In this document: piece after piece, positions 35,844-44,010 of the stretch
Layout of the letters: every line of letters starts with the position of its first letter
How positions within the stretch are numbered: the stretch's first letter is position 1
Origin: Thioclava electrotropha
GTDB taxonomy: Bacteria; Pseudomonadota; Alphaproteobacteria; Rhodobacterales; Rhodobacteraceae
Length of the DNA: 64,000 nucleotides
Assembly: GCF_002085925.2 (NCBI RefSeq)
Contig: NZ_CP053562.1
Coordinates: forward strand, 2,865,501-2,929,500
Reading direction: 5' to 3'
Program-made: the position numbers and the translations under genes
Notes under the pieces: generated by a model
Database searches by the model: none
Seen by the model: the letters and a program-made list of their open reading frames with translations, nothing else
What the model was told of the DNA's origin: nothing

Positions 35844-37134
35844 TCTCGGACTCCCCGTTTTCCTTGACCCACCAGGTCTGGATACCGTTGTTGTGATAGA
35901 CCGAATTCTCGCCACGGATCGCGCGGAGCGCGTCCTTGGTCGGCTGAACGTAGCCGGTGGAATCGGTAGCGCGGGACTGAAGGAGCATCTCCGAACCGTC
36001 CCAGTCGATCTCGAGGTAGAAGCGCGAGACCGCCTTGTCGGTACCCGGCTCGGCCAGACGGGCTTCCTGCCAGTTCGCACCGCCATCGATCGACACGTCG
36101 ACCTTGGTGATGTGACCACGACCCGACCAGGCCATGCCGGTGATGACCAGCGGGCCCTTGCCGTGCTTGATCGGCATCTGCGGGCTGGGCGAGGTGACGA
36201 CCGATTTGGCGTCCATGACCCAGGTCCACTTGCGCGACGTGCCATCGGCGAGCGTGTCGGTGTATTTCGAGGTTTCTTCGCGCGACTGCACGGCCTCGTC
36301 GGTGACTTCGAGGCGACGGAGCCACTTCACCCACATGTTGCCTTCCCAGCCCGGAACCACGAGGCGCACCGGATAGCCGTGCTCCTTGCGCAGTGCCTCG
36401 CCGTTGGCCTTGATGGCCACGAGACAGTCGTCGAGCGCTTTCTCCAGCGGGATCGAGCGGCCGTTCGAGGACGCGTCGGCGCCTTCGGCATAGACCCACT
36501 TGTCCTTGATCTGGTCGCCGAGATTGGTGATCCCCGCTTCTTCGAGCAGCGTCCGCAGCGGGATGCCCGAATATTGCATGTTGTGGATCATGCCCTGGGT
36601 GAACTGCGCACCGTTGAGCTGTGCACCAGCCCATTCCATGCCCGAGTTCGCGGCGCATTCGAGGAAGTAGGTGCGGTTCTCACGCGGGAAACGCTCCAGA
36701 TCCTCGTAGGTGAAGACCAGCGGCTTATCGACGAGGCCGTTGATCATCAGGCGGTAGTCTTCCTTCTTCAGCTCGATCGCGCCCGAGTGGTGACGCTCGA
36801 AGGCGCAGCCGGTGGGGGTGATCGTGCCGTCGAGGGCGTGGATCGGCGTGAAGTTGATCGACGAAATCGTATCCGCCGTCAGCCAGCCGACATTGCGGCG
36901 GATGACGTCATCTTCGAATTCGATCGGCAGGCCATAGGGGGTTGCATCGACCCCGTCGCCCCAGCCCGAAGCCCAAGGCTGAACTTCGGTGATCAACGGA
37001 TCGGGTTGCGTTTGCGCGCGCGCGGCACCAGCACCTGCGGCCATCGCACCGACCGCAGCCCCTGCGCGGAGGAACCCGCGGCGGCTGAGGGCGGCATTGG
37101 TGGCCGGGTTGCCCTGGCGTTCCTTGTCGTCCAT
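35824..37134 (-). CDS. soxC: Sulfane dehydrogenase molybdenum subunit SoxC
   Basis: Encodes 436 residues. A twin-arginine signal (SRRGFLRAGAAVGAMAAGAG) directs the folded, cofactor-loaded protein to the periplasm by the TatABC system encoded 5 kb away. The sulfite-oxidase-type fold shows HHSGAIELKKEDYRLMINGL and FLECAANSGMEW, where C160 should bind molybdenum; the C-terminal dimerisation domain follows (ITKVDVSIDGGANWQEARLA). SoxCD oxidises the SoxY-bound sulfane sulfur. GGAGG precedes the ATG at 37134. Confidence 0.96.
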   Translation of the reverse strand: MDDKERQGNPATNAALSRRGFLRAGAAVGAMAAGAGAARAQTQPDPLITEVQPWASGWGDGVDATPYGLPIEFEDDVIRRNVGWLTADTISSINFTPIHALDGTITPTGCAFERHHSGAIELKKEDYRLMINGLVDKPLVFTYEDLERFPRENRTYFLECAANSGMEWAGAQLNGAQFTQGMIHNMQYSGIPLRTLLEEAGITNLGDQIKDKWVYAEGADASSNGRSIPLEKALDDCLVAIKANGEALRKEHGYPVRLVVPGWEGNMWVKWLRRLEVTDEAVQSREETSKYTDTLADGTSRKWTWVMDAKSVVTSPSPQMPIKHGKGPLVITGMAWSGRGHITKVDVSIDGGANWQEARLAEPGTDKAVSRFYLEIDWDGSEMLLQSRATDSTGYVQPTKDALRAIRGENSVYHNNGIQTWWVKENGESENVEVSS

Positions 37135-37193
37135 GTGTTTTCCTCCAGTCTCTAACCCCCTGCGGGGCGCAATCATCGACGGGCGGGACCGGC

Positions 37194-38885
37194 TTAAACG
37201 CCGGTCACGACCACCGAGTCATTCGGTTTCAAGTCAACGGTTTTGATCTTGCGCAGGTGATCGGCGATCACGTCCCAGATCTGCGGCCCTTCGGTGCCTT
37301 CGTTGACCGAGGCCCAACCCGTCACGACGTAGTTGCGTGCCGGGTCGATATCGGAGCCGTCCTTGAGGAGCGTCATGTTGGAAATCCGCTCGCCGATCGG
37401 CTTCGAAACGTCGATGTGGTAGCCCATGCCACCCACACGAACCATGTCCCCGCCCTGCTGGTAGTAGGGGTCGGAGTTGAAGATGTTGTCGGCCACGTCT
37501 TCGAGAATGGTCTTGATCAGCTCGCCCGTCATCTCGGTGCGATAGTTCTCGCCATAGGTCATCGAAGTGGCGTTGAGCACGTCTTCCATGGTGATTTTCT
37601 GACCGGGGATCAGCGAGGGCCCCCAGCGCACGCCCGGGCTCATCGCGATCTCGGCGTCCTGCTCGGACAGCATCGCTTCGCAGATCAGGTCGTCCCAGGT
37701 GCCGTTGAAGTTGCCGCGGCGGTAGAGCAGCGAGTTCGTCTCACCCACGACTTCCTCGAGCTCGGCCTTGTAGGGCTCGCGATGGCCCATGATGACGTCG
37801 GTCATCTCTTTGTCGGGCTCGATCACGTCGGAGAAGATCGGGATCAGCTTGTGGCGGAAGCCCATCATCTTGCCGTCGCGCACGTCGAGATCGACGCGGG
37901 AAACGAATTTGCCGTTCGACCCCGAGGCGATCAGGATCGTCTCGCCCACCAGGACCGGCTCGGGAATGGCGTCATGGGTGTGACCGGTGAGGATCACGTC
38001 GATGCCCTTCACGCGGCTCGCCATCTTGTGGTCCACGTCGAAGCCGTTATGCGACAGGCAGACGACCAGATCGACGCCCTTCGCACGAACCTCGTCGACC
38101 ATCGCCTGCATGCGCTCTTCGCGGATACCGAAGGAATAGTCGGGGAACATCCAGCCGGGGTTCGCGATCGGCATGTAGGGGAAGGCCTGACCGATGACCG
38201 CGATCTGCGTGCCGTTGCGCTCGAAGATCTTGTAGGGCTCGTAGGCGGGCTCGTCCCATTCGGCGTCGAAGATGTTCGCGCCGAGGAAGGGGAAGGGAAG
38301 GCCGTCGACGATCTCGTTCACGCGGTCCTGACCATAGGTCCATTCCCAGTGCGAGGTCATCGCCTCGACGCCGAGCGTGTTCATGACGTCGACCATGTTC
38401 TGGCCCTTGGTCTTCAGCGCGACCATCGAGCCATGCCAGGTGTCGCCGCCATCGAGCAGCAGCGCGTCGGGACGCTCGGCCTTGATCGCTTTCACGATCG
38501 TCGCCACGCGGTCCATGCCGCCCATTTTGCCGTAGGACTTCGCGAGATCGGTGAAGTTCTCGTAGGTCAGCGCGTAGGCATCGGGGGTGTTCGGCTCGAT
38601 GTTGAACATCTTGAGGAAATCCGCGCCGGTGACATGCGGCGGACGGCCCTTGGCCTCACCCACGCCGAGGTTGATTTCCGGCTCGCGGAAATAGATCGGC
38701 ATCGCTTGCGCGTGGATGTCGGTGATGTGGATCAGCGTGACGTTGCCCAGCGGCTCGAACTGCAGGAGCTGGTCCTGAGTCAGCGACTGCTGCGCCATGG
38801 CGCGCGACCAGCGCGACAGGCCCGAAGCACCGAGGATAGTCGAGGCGGCCAAGCTCGCCTGAAGAAATTCCCGCCGGGAAATCAT
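37194..38885 (-). CDS. soxB: Thiosulfohydrolase SoxB
   Basis: Encodes 563 residues. A twin-arginine-like leader (ISRREFLQASLAASTILGAS) is followed by a calcineurin-like phosphoesterase domain with the di-manganese ligands in LIHITDIHAQ, LLDGGDTWHGS, MTSHWEWTYGQD, VCLSHNGFDVDHKMA and LTGHTHDAIPEP, then a 5'-nucleotidase C-terminal domain. SoxB removes the sulfonate group as sulfate from the SoxY cysteine. It is 60 nt before soxC and follows a 156-bp AT-rich spacer after soxA that may hold its own promoter. Confidence 0.97.
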   Translation of the reverse strand: MISRREFLQASLAASTILGASGLSRWSRAMAQQSLTQDQLLQFEPLGNVTLIHITDIHAQAMPIYFREPEINLGVGEAKGRPPHVTGADFLKMFNIEPNTPDAYALTYENFTDLAKSYGKMGGMDRVATIVKAIKAERPDALLLDGGDTWHGSMVALKTKGQNMVDVMNTLGVEAMTSHWEWTYGQDRVNEIVDGLPFPFLGANIFDAEWDEPAYEPYKIFERNGTQIAVIGQAFPYMPIANPGWMFPDYSFGIREERMQAMVDEVRAKGVDLVVCLSHNGFDVDHKMASRVKGIDVILTGHTHDAIPEPVLVGETILIASGSNGKFVSRVDLDVRDGKMMGFRHKLIPIFSDVIEPDKEMTDVIMGHREPYKAELEEVVGETNSLLYRRGNFNGTWDDLICEAMLSEQDAEIAMSPGVRWGPSLIPGQKITMEDVLNATSMTYGENYRTEMTGELIKTILEDVADNIFNSDPYYQQGGDMVRVGGMGYHIDVSKPIGERISNMTLLKDGSDIDPARNYVVTGWASVNEGTEGPQIWDVIADHLRKIKTVDLKPNDSVVVTGV

Positions 38886-38904
38886 GCGATGTGTCTCCTT
38901 CTTC

Positions 38905-38990
38905 TCACCGGGCCCGTGCGCCCGGCGGTCGTTTCATTCGGGTAAATTGACAAACAAATTCAGACAGATATTAAAAATTGAATATGTTGA
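38905..38990. promoter_or_regulatory. soxA-soxB spacer: hairpin and AT-rich palindrome
   Basis: Two structures are seen. CCGGGC (38908-38913) and GCCCGG (38920-38925) form a 6-bp hairpin just before the soxB ribosome site. Further upstream, ATATT (38968-38972) and AATAT (38981-38985) form an inverted repeat in an AT-rich stretch, similar to the palindrome upstream of soxX. It may be a SoxR operator or an internal promoter for soxBCD. Confidence 0.45.
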
Positions 38991-39041
38991 AACGAAACGC
39001 GCGGGACAGGGAGGCCCCTGCCCCGCGCATCAAGTCAAAGG

Positions 39042-39902
39042 TCAGGGACGGACGCCGCCGCCCTCGATGTCGAGACCCAGGCCGCGCGAGGCGACGTAGA
39101 GCTCAAGATTGCGGAACTCGTCCGAACCGGGGCTGTAGGTTTCCGCGCGCGTGTCGCGGATACAGCCTTTGAAGCGGTTATGGATCGACACCACGCCCGC
39201 GTTCTTCAGACGGTAGACCGGGAAGCCCTGGATCTGGCCCTGGCTCAGGTGGTCCGCGCGGATGTAGTTGCCGTAGTTCTCTTCGTGGCACGACGCGCAG
39301 GACAGTTCGAGCTGGCCGTAGCGGGTGTAGTACATCTCTTTGCCCTTCTCCCAGAAAGGCTGGGCGTCGCCGTCGATCTTGACGCTGACGGGCATGCCAC
39401 GCGACTCGACCGCGATTGCGGTGGTCATGTTGTGCATCGGAGTGCTGTCCCAGCCCCAGGCTTCGGCGCCCATGCGGTTGGTGCGGCAATCGTTGATGTA
39501 ATCTTCCATCGACCACAGTTTGCCGGCTTCGTTCACCTTCGGCATCGAGGCGCGGACGCCTTTCATGCCTTCGCTGATGTCGCCGTGGCAATCCGCGCAG
39601 GACTTGCCCTCGGAGCCGTCAGCGGTCGACCAGGTTTCCTGGCCTTGCTCGGCGAAGATCATGATCGGGTTGTCGAAGTCGTCCTGTTCCATCGCACGGG
39701 TCTCGTCCGTGCGGAAGAGCCAGCCGGAATAGACCTCGTCGAGGTGCCCTTCGAGGTGATCGGCGGCGGGCGCCTTCACCGTGATCGGGGTGTCGCCGTT
39801 GATGACGAGTTCGTCGTCAGCCATTTCGGCGTGCAGCGCCGCGGTGCTGAGCGCGAAGGCTGCAGTGGCGGCTAGGATGGTGCGGCTGGTGCGCAACGTC
39901 AT
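39042..39902 (-). CDS. soxA: Sulfur oxidation c-type cytochrome SoxA (dihaem)
   Basis: Encodes 286 residues. A signal peptide (ATAAFALSTAALHA) is followed by two haem-binding motifs, CADCH (102-106) and CASCH (202-206), and by FKGCIRDTRAETY, where C247 is the expected cysteine persulfide ligand of the active-site haem. With SoxX it oxidatively joins thiosulfate to the SoxY carrier cysteine. Two haem motifs place it in the Paracoccus/Rhodovulum type rather than the monohaem type. It is 114 bp downstream of soxZ with a hairpin between. Confidence 0.97.
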   Translation of the reverse strand: MTLRTSRTILAATAAFALSTAALHAEMADDELVINGDTPITVKAPAADHLEGHLDEVYSGWLFRTDETRAMEQDDFDNPIMIFAEQGQETWSTADGSEGKSCADCHGDISEGMKGVRASMPKVNEAGKLWSMEDYINDCRTNRMGAEAWGWDSTPMHNMTTAIAVESRGMPVSVKIDGDAQPFWEKGKEMYYTRYGQLELSCASCHEENYGNYIRADHLSQGQIQGFPVYRLKNAGVVSIHNRFKGCIRDTRAETYSPGSDEFRNLELYVASRGLGLDIEGGGVRP

Positions 39903-39977
39903 ATTCTGTGTCCTCCCTGGGTGTGCCCCGCGCCCATCGATCTCCCCAAACAGGCGCGGTTCTCTGTTCTTGGTGAG

Positions 39978-40001
39978 GCGGCGCGCTCCCTCACGCGCCG
40001 C
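39978..40001 (-). terminator. Intercistronic hairpin between soxZ and soxA
   Basis: GCGGCGCG (39978-39985) and CGCGCCGC (39994-40001) form an 8-bp GC stem with an 8-nt loop, 16 nt past the soxZ stop. Without a U-tract it may act as a 3'-end stabiliser or partial terminator, favouring soxXYZ over soxABCD message; this role is inferred. Confidence 0.5.
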
Positions 40002-40016
40002 TAGCCATTCGGCCGA

Positions 40017-40343
40017 TCAGCTCACTTCGATCTTCTGGCTGTCTTCGTAGGTCGAGCCGTCATCATCGTACCAGGTGAACTTGAACTCACCCGATTCCGG
40101 GACTTTCGCCTCGAATTCGATGTAGGGGTTCGTCGAGATCGCCGGCTCGAGGGTCACGTCGACGACGTTCTCACCGTTGAAGTCGCAGGTGAAGCGATTG
40201 ATGATCTCGCGCGGGATGACGTTGCCGTCTTTATCCTTGCGCTGACCCGATTCCATCGGGTGCGAGATCAGGGTTTTGATGGTGATCGTGTCACCGGCCG
40301 AAGCTTTTTTCGGCACTTTTACGCGGGGTCTCACGCCTTTCAT
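40017..40343 (-). CDS. soxZ: Thiosulfate oxidation carrier complex protein SoxZ
   Basis: Encodes 108 residues without signal peptide, as expected: SoxZ is exported bound to Tat-targeted SoxY. PRVKVPKKASAGDTITIKTL, a RKDKDGNVIPREIINRFTCD region and EFKFTWYDDDGSTYEDSQ show the immunoglobulin-like fold of the family. It serves as the partner and scaffold for SoxY in the periplasm. It lies 25 nt after soxY. Confidence 0.96.
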   Translation of the reverse strand: MKGVRPRVKVPKKASAGDTITIKTLISHPMESGQRKDKDGNVIPREIINRFTCDFNGENVVDVTLEPAISTNPYIEFEAKVPESGEFKFTWYDDDGSTYEDSQKIEVS

Positions 40344-40368
40344 GGTCTTGTCTCCTCAGATACCGAAT

Positions 40369-40791
40369 TTAGCCGCCGCAGCCGCCGATGGTGACCTTCA
40401 CGGTCGATTTCGCCTGAACGAAGCTACCGTCAGCCATCTTGGCGACAGCGATCACGTCCTGGGTCTTCGAGAGGCGAATGCGGGTCGAAGCCATCTGCGA
40501 GCCAGCCAACGGACCGAACTTGAAGGTCACGACGTCGGGCGTCGGGTTGCCGGTCGCGAAGACCGCGATCTCGGTTGCGCCAGGCGCATCCACGGAGATC
40601 GGAACGGTGTTCCCGTTCTCGGCGATTTCCGGCGCGGTCAGGGTGACGCCGTCACCCATTGCGGCATCGGCGCCGCCGGTGAACTTGGCGATGGCGTCGG
40701 CACCGGCATCGGCCAGCGCGGGCAGCGGCAGCATGGAAGCGGCAACGCCGCCCATCGCCAGCGCCAGCGCGTCACGTCTGGTCATGGTCAT
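40369..40791 (-). CDS. soxY: Sulfur carrier protein SoxY
   Basis: Encodes 140 residues. The twin-arginine-type leader (TRRDALALAMGGVAASMLPL) suits Tat export. The C-terminus ends in IGGCGG, the flexible swinging arm whose cysteine carries thiosulfate-derived sulfur between SoxAX, SoxB and SoxCD. Located between soxX (37 nt) and soxZ (25 nt) in one transcript. Confidence 0.97.
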   Translation of the reverse strand: MTMTRRDALALAMGGVAASMLPLPALADAGADAIAKFTGGADAAMGDGVTLTAPEIAENGNTVPISVDAPGATEIAVFATGNPTPDVVTFKFGPLAGSQMASTRIRLSKTQDVIAVAKMADGSFVQAKSTVKVTIGGCGG

Positions 40792-40828
40792 GTTGTATCT
40801 TCTCCTCTCGGGTTTGTCGTTCAGAGGG

Positions 40829-41305
40829 TCACTCTTCCTTGAGGGTCATCAAGAAAGCGACCACATCCTCAACCTGTCGTGCATTCAAAATCGGCGGCAG
40901 ATCGGCAGGCGCAGCCTTGCCGGTGTACCCGTCGCCGGGGCGAATGAAGGGGCCGGTCTTATACATCGCCGGCATTACCGTGCCTTCGAACGTGTGCTTG
41001 GCATCGACGACGATGCCGCGCAGCTGCGACTCGTCCCAGCGGTCGGCAGCGCCGTTCAGCTCCGGGCCGACATTGCCTTGGAACGACGCGTCGAGCGCCG
41101 AGACCTTATGGCAGGCCACGCAGTTGCCCAGCGACTTGGTCGCCGCGACTTCTGCGCCTTTAGCTGCATCGCCCGGCTGGCCGGTCAGCGACTCGGCCAC
41201 CGCGCCCACATCGGTGAATTTGACATCCATCGGCGCGGTTTCTGCGATCGCGGCGCTGGCTGCGAAGGTGACGGCCATTGCGGCCCACGCAACGTGGCGT
41301 TTCAT
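40829..41305 (-). CDS. soxX: Sulfur oxidation c-type cytochrome SoxX
   Basis: Encodes 158 residues. A signal peptide (cut near AAIA-ET) precedes one c-type haem site, NCVACHK at residues 61-67. GTVMPAMYKTGPFIRPGDGY holds the likely axial Met region, and LNARQVEDVVAFLMTLKE is the C-terminal helix of the family. SoxX is the electron-accepting subunit of SoxAX. GGAGGACTTCT directly precedes the ATG at 41305. The longer open frame to 41503 lies in the AT-rich regulatory spacer. Confidence 0.95.
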   Translation of the reverse strand: MKRHVAWAAMAVTFAASAAIAETAPMDVKFTDVGAVAESLTGQPGDAAKGAEVAATKSLGNCVACHKVSALDASFQGNVGPELNGAADRWDESQLRGIVVDAKHTFEGTVMPAMYKTGPFIRPGDGYTGKAAPADLPPILNARQVEDVVAFLMTLKEE

Positions 41306-41386
41306 AGAAGTCCTCCCAAATTCTCTCCCTGACTCACTTTTAAGCGAGCGCGCTACAGTGGTGCAATGGATAAATTCAAAAAACCG

Positions 41387-41402
41387 CATATTTTCCAATA
41401 TG
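41387..41402. promoter_or_regulatory. Palindrome upstream of soxX, candidate SoxR operator
   Basis: CATATT-TTCC-AATATG is a perfect 6-4-6 inverted repeat in a 234-bp AT-rich spacer between soxW and soxX. The spacer implies a separate promoter for soxXYZA. In Paracoccus the ArsR-type SoxR is known to bind the corresponding spacer. A nearby ATAC-AGCC-GTAT palindrome (about 41424-41435) is a second candidate. Confidence 0.55.
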
Positions 41403-41539
41403 TTCACTCGGATATATCGAAGCATACAGCCGTATACCCAAGATTTTTTTAGCAAAATCAGAAACATTCGCGGGTGCAGCACGAATGCTGCACTGGCAAG
41501 CAAGCGATCACGACTCTGTCAGAATCGCCAAGAGAGCGC

Positions 41540-42094
41540 TCACTTCGCCATAACTTTCTCGGCAACGTACTTCTGAAAGTTCTGCCCGCTCTCATAGCCG
41601 TGAGTCTTTACCCACTCGAGCAACGCCATCGTCGTGCCCTTGCCGAAAGCCCCCGGCATCTGCGCCACGGCCTGCTTGTTGGCGGGCTGGTCGGAAGCCT
41701 CTTCGGGGAAGAACATCATGGTCGGCGTGAACATCACGCCCCACTTCATCGCCATCTCTTTTTCGGGCAAAGCCTCGCCGTCGAAATCGGTCACTTCGAC
41801 ATCGCCGAAGAGGTTCATCTGCACGACGTAGTAGTTGTCGGTGATGTATTTCGCGATCTCGGGGTCGGAGAAGACCTCTTCGTGCATCTTCTTGCAGTAG
41901 ATGCAGCCGCGCTGCTCCCAGATGACCATGAAGCGCTTGCCCTCGTCATTGGCAGTCGCAAGATCGTCCGACATGTCCTTGAACGTGTCGTGGAACCACG
42001 GTTCCTTGTGCAGCCCGTCATCGCCCAGCTCGGCCGCATGGACCGGCAGGGCCAGCATCGCGGCGGTGAAAGCGGCAGTCAGAAAATGACGCAT
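41540..42094 (-). CDS. soxW: Periplasmic thioredoxin SoxW
   Basis: Encodes 184 residues. A signal peptide (AAFTAAMLALPVHA) is followed by a thioredoxin fold with the redox pair C64-x-x-C67 (GCIYC) and a cis-Pro region (FTPTMMFF). Electrons come from the membrane protein SoxV, encoded next, and are used to keep Sox cysteines, such as that of SoxY, reduced. GGAGGACGATC precedes the ATG at 42094. Confidence 0.92.
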   Translation of the reverse strand: MRHFLTAAFTAAMLALPVHAAELGDDGLHKEPWFHDTFKDMSDDLATANDEGKRFMVIWEQRGCIYCKKMHEEVFSDPEIAKYITDNYYVVQMNLFGDVEVTDFDGEALPEKEMAMKWGVMFTPTMMFFPEEASDQPANKQAVAQMPGAFGKGTTMALLEWVKTHGYESGQNFQKYVAEKVMAK

Positions 42095-42119
42095 GATCGT
42101 CCTCCCTAGAAACAGACCG

Positions 42120-42857
42120 TCAGCCGAGACTCCCACTCGGCATGACGTCGATCAGAAACTCACCAATGTAGCGCAGCCCCCCGGTCACGATGAGAACCGC
42201 GAACAGGATCAGCATAACCCCCATCGCCTTCTCCACATAGCCGAGCTTCGCGCGGTGCTTCGCCATGAAGGCGAGGAAAGGCCGCGTGAAGAAGGCCGCG
42301 ATAATGAAGGGCAAGGTCATCCCGATCCCATAGGCAAAGAGCAGCAACCCACCCTTGGAGATATCGCCCATGCCCGACGCCACCATCAGGATCGCCGCAA
42401 GCGCGGGACCGACACAGGGCGTCCAGCCGAAGCCGAACGCGAGCCCCATCACATAGGCGCCGAGGAAAGTCGTGGGATCGGTCTTCGCCTCCATCCGCGC
42501 CTCGCGGTAGAGGAACGGAATGCGGATCACGCCGAGGAAATGCAGACCGAAGACCAGCAGGATCGCGGCGGCCACCCAGCTCAGCGGCCCCATCCATTCG
42601 CGGAACGCAGCCCCCAGCGCGGTCGCCCCCATTCCCATCAGCACGAAGATCGTCGTCACGCCCAGCGCGAAGGCCACCGAAGAGGCCACCATGCGCGCCT
42701 GCGCGCCCGGCGCGATCTTGCCGTCGCCACGCAGCTCGGACATCGACAGCCCGGCCATGTAGGACAGATAGAACGGCACCATCGGCAGAATGCACGGCGT
42801 CAGAAAAGACAGCAGGCCAGCAAAAAACGCCCCGCCATAGGTAATATCGATCGGCAC
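42120..42857 (-). CDS. soxV: Thiol-disulfide transporter SoxV (CcdA/DsbD family)
   Basis: Encodes 245 residues with six membrane helices. The CcdA signature cysteines are in LTPCILPMVPFYLSYMAG and WTPCVGPALAAILMV. It carries reducing equivalents from cytosolic thioredoxin across the membrane to SoxW, and possibly to cytochrome maturation. It starts with GTG behind GGAGGAAACA. soxW follows after 25 nt. Its start is divergent from soxS over 111 bp. Confidence 0.92.
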   Translation of the reverse strand: MPIDITYGGAFFAGLLSFLTPCILPMVPFYLSYMAGLSMSELRGDGKIAPGAQARMVASSVAFALGVTTIFVLMGMGATALGAAFREWMGPLSWVAAAILLVFGLHFLGVIRIPFLYREARMEAKTDPTTFLGAYVMGLAFGFGWTPCVGPALAAILMVASGMGDISKGGLLLFAYGIGMTLPFIIAAFFTRPFLAFMAKHRAKLGYVEKAMGVMLILFAVLIVTGGLRYIGEFLIDVMPSGSLG

Positions 42858-42913
42858 TGTTTCCTCCCTCGTGACGCGCCCTAGCCTATATGGCCTCGGT
42901 CTCCCAACCGTCC

Positions 42914-42948
42914 TTGAAGGGGCCCGTCAAACACATTACGATCTTTAT
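42914..42948 (+). promoter_or_regulatory. Candidate soxS promoter
   Basis: TTGAAG (42914-42919), a 17-bp gap and TACGAT (42937-42942) form a -35/-10 pair. The imperfect palindrome ACATTACGATCTTTATATGT overlaps the -10 and is a possible SoxR site controlling both soxS and the divergent soxV. Confidence 0.45.
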
Positions 42949-42968
42949 ATGTAAAAAGGGGTCCGTCA

Positions 42969-43445
42969 ATGTTCCGCATTGTGTGGCATACGATTTCCAT
43001 GGCCGCGGCGCTGGCGGTCACGCTGGGCGCGACGGGGCTTGTCGCGCATGCCGATACCGCATCGCAAACCGCCGACACGACGGTCGCCGCCACCTCCGAG
43101 GCCGAGACCAGCGAGGCGATAGCCGACAGCGAGTTCCGGCTTTTGATGGTCGAGCAGGTCGGCTGCATCTATTGCCGGATGTGGAACAACGACCTTGCGC
43201 CGATCTATCCGAAGACGCCCGAGGGCAAGACTGCACCGCTGCAACGGGTCGATCTGCACAAACCCTTCCCCGAGGACATCACGATCACCGGGGGCAAACC
43301 GCTTTTCACACCGACCTTCATCCTGCTGCAGGACGGGGTCGAGGTCGCCCGCATCGAAGGCTATGCGAGCGAAGATTTCTTCTGGGGCCTGCTCGATCAG
43401 GCCCTGAAAAAGAACGGCGCGACGTATCAGACCCCATCGAACTGA
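42969..43445 (+). CDS. soxS: Periplasmic thioredoxin-like protein SoxS
   Basis: Encodes 158 residues. A signal peptide (SMAAALAVTLGATGLVAHA) is followed by a Thr/Ala-rich linker and a thioredoxin-like domain with the C66-x-x-C69 pair (VGCIYCRM) and FTPTFILLQDG around the cis-Pro. In Paracoccus SoxS reactivates SoxYZ by reducing it. AAAAAGGGG lies before the ATG. It is the first gene of soxS-R-T, divergent from the structural genes. Confidence 0.92.
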   Translation: MFRIVWHTISMAAALAVTLGATGLVAHADTASQTADTTVAATSEAETSEAIADSEFRLLMVEQVGCIYCRMWNNDLAPIYPKTPEGKTAPLQRVDLHKPFPEDITITGGKPLFTPTFILLQDGVEVARIEGYASEDFFWGLLDQALKKNGATYQTPSN

Positions 43446-43586
43446 GGTTTGACCTGCGCGCTTTTGTCTCGCTTTTGGCGGGTTTTTGCGCTCTCGGGCT
43501 TTGTTCCAGCGAATCGACATGCTAAAGCCTGAGTCATTCGATCAATACGGTCGCACTATGTGCGGCTTCCAAGGAAGGACGATGCG

Positions 43587-43958
43587 GTGCGGCATCTGGT
43601 GCCTGACGGTCATGCCGAAAAGCTTGCCTCTGCCACGGCCGAGTCGAGATGTTCCCGCATGGATGCAGAAGAGCTACTCGATCGCGCGCAAGACGCCTCC
43701 AACCTCATGAAGGCGCTCGCCCATGAGGGGCGGCTGATGATTCTGTGCCATCTGAGTTCGGGCGAGAAATCGGTGACCGAGCTGGAAAACCTGCTGGAAT
43801 CGCGCCAGGCCGCGGTGAGCCAGCAATTGGCACGGCTGCGTCTCGAGGGGCTCGTCAGCGCACGCCGCGAAGGCAAGGCGATCTACTACACGCTCTCGGA
43901 TCCGCGTGCGCGTCGCCTCGTCGAGACGATTTACGACATGTTCTGCGCCACCGACTGA
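43587..43958 (+). CDS. soxR: ArsR-family sox repressor SoxR
   Basis: About 123 residues from GTG at 43587, which has AAGGAAGG 8 nt upstream. The alternative ATG at 43659 gives 99 residues and starts directly before the conserved part, but lacks a good ribosome site. The ArsR winged helix shows LMKALAHEGRLMILCHLSSG, ESRQAAVSQQLARLRLEGLV and REGKAIYYTLSD. C-HL (after RLMIL) and the late FCATD cysteine could be the reactive pair used by persulfide sensors such as SqrR/BigR. SoxR represses sox transcription until reduced sulfur is present. Confidence 0.85.
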   Translation: MRHLVPDGHAEKLASATAESRCSRMDAEELLDRAQDASNLMKALAHEGRLMILCHLSSGEKSVTELENLLESRQAAVSQQLARLRLEGLVSARREGKAIYYTLSDPRARRLVETIYDMFCATD

Positions 43959-44010
43959 CGCCGGTGAGCCATGAGACCGGACACTGGGTGATCCGGGAGG
44001 GAGAAGGGCA

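Noticed and set aside
37257..38945. 562-codon plus-strand frame
   Set aside because: Mirror of soxB; no start signal and no family sequence.
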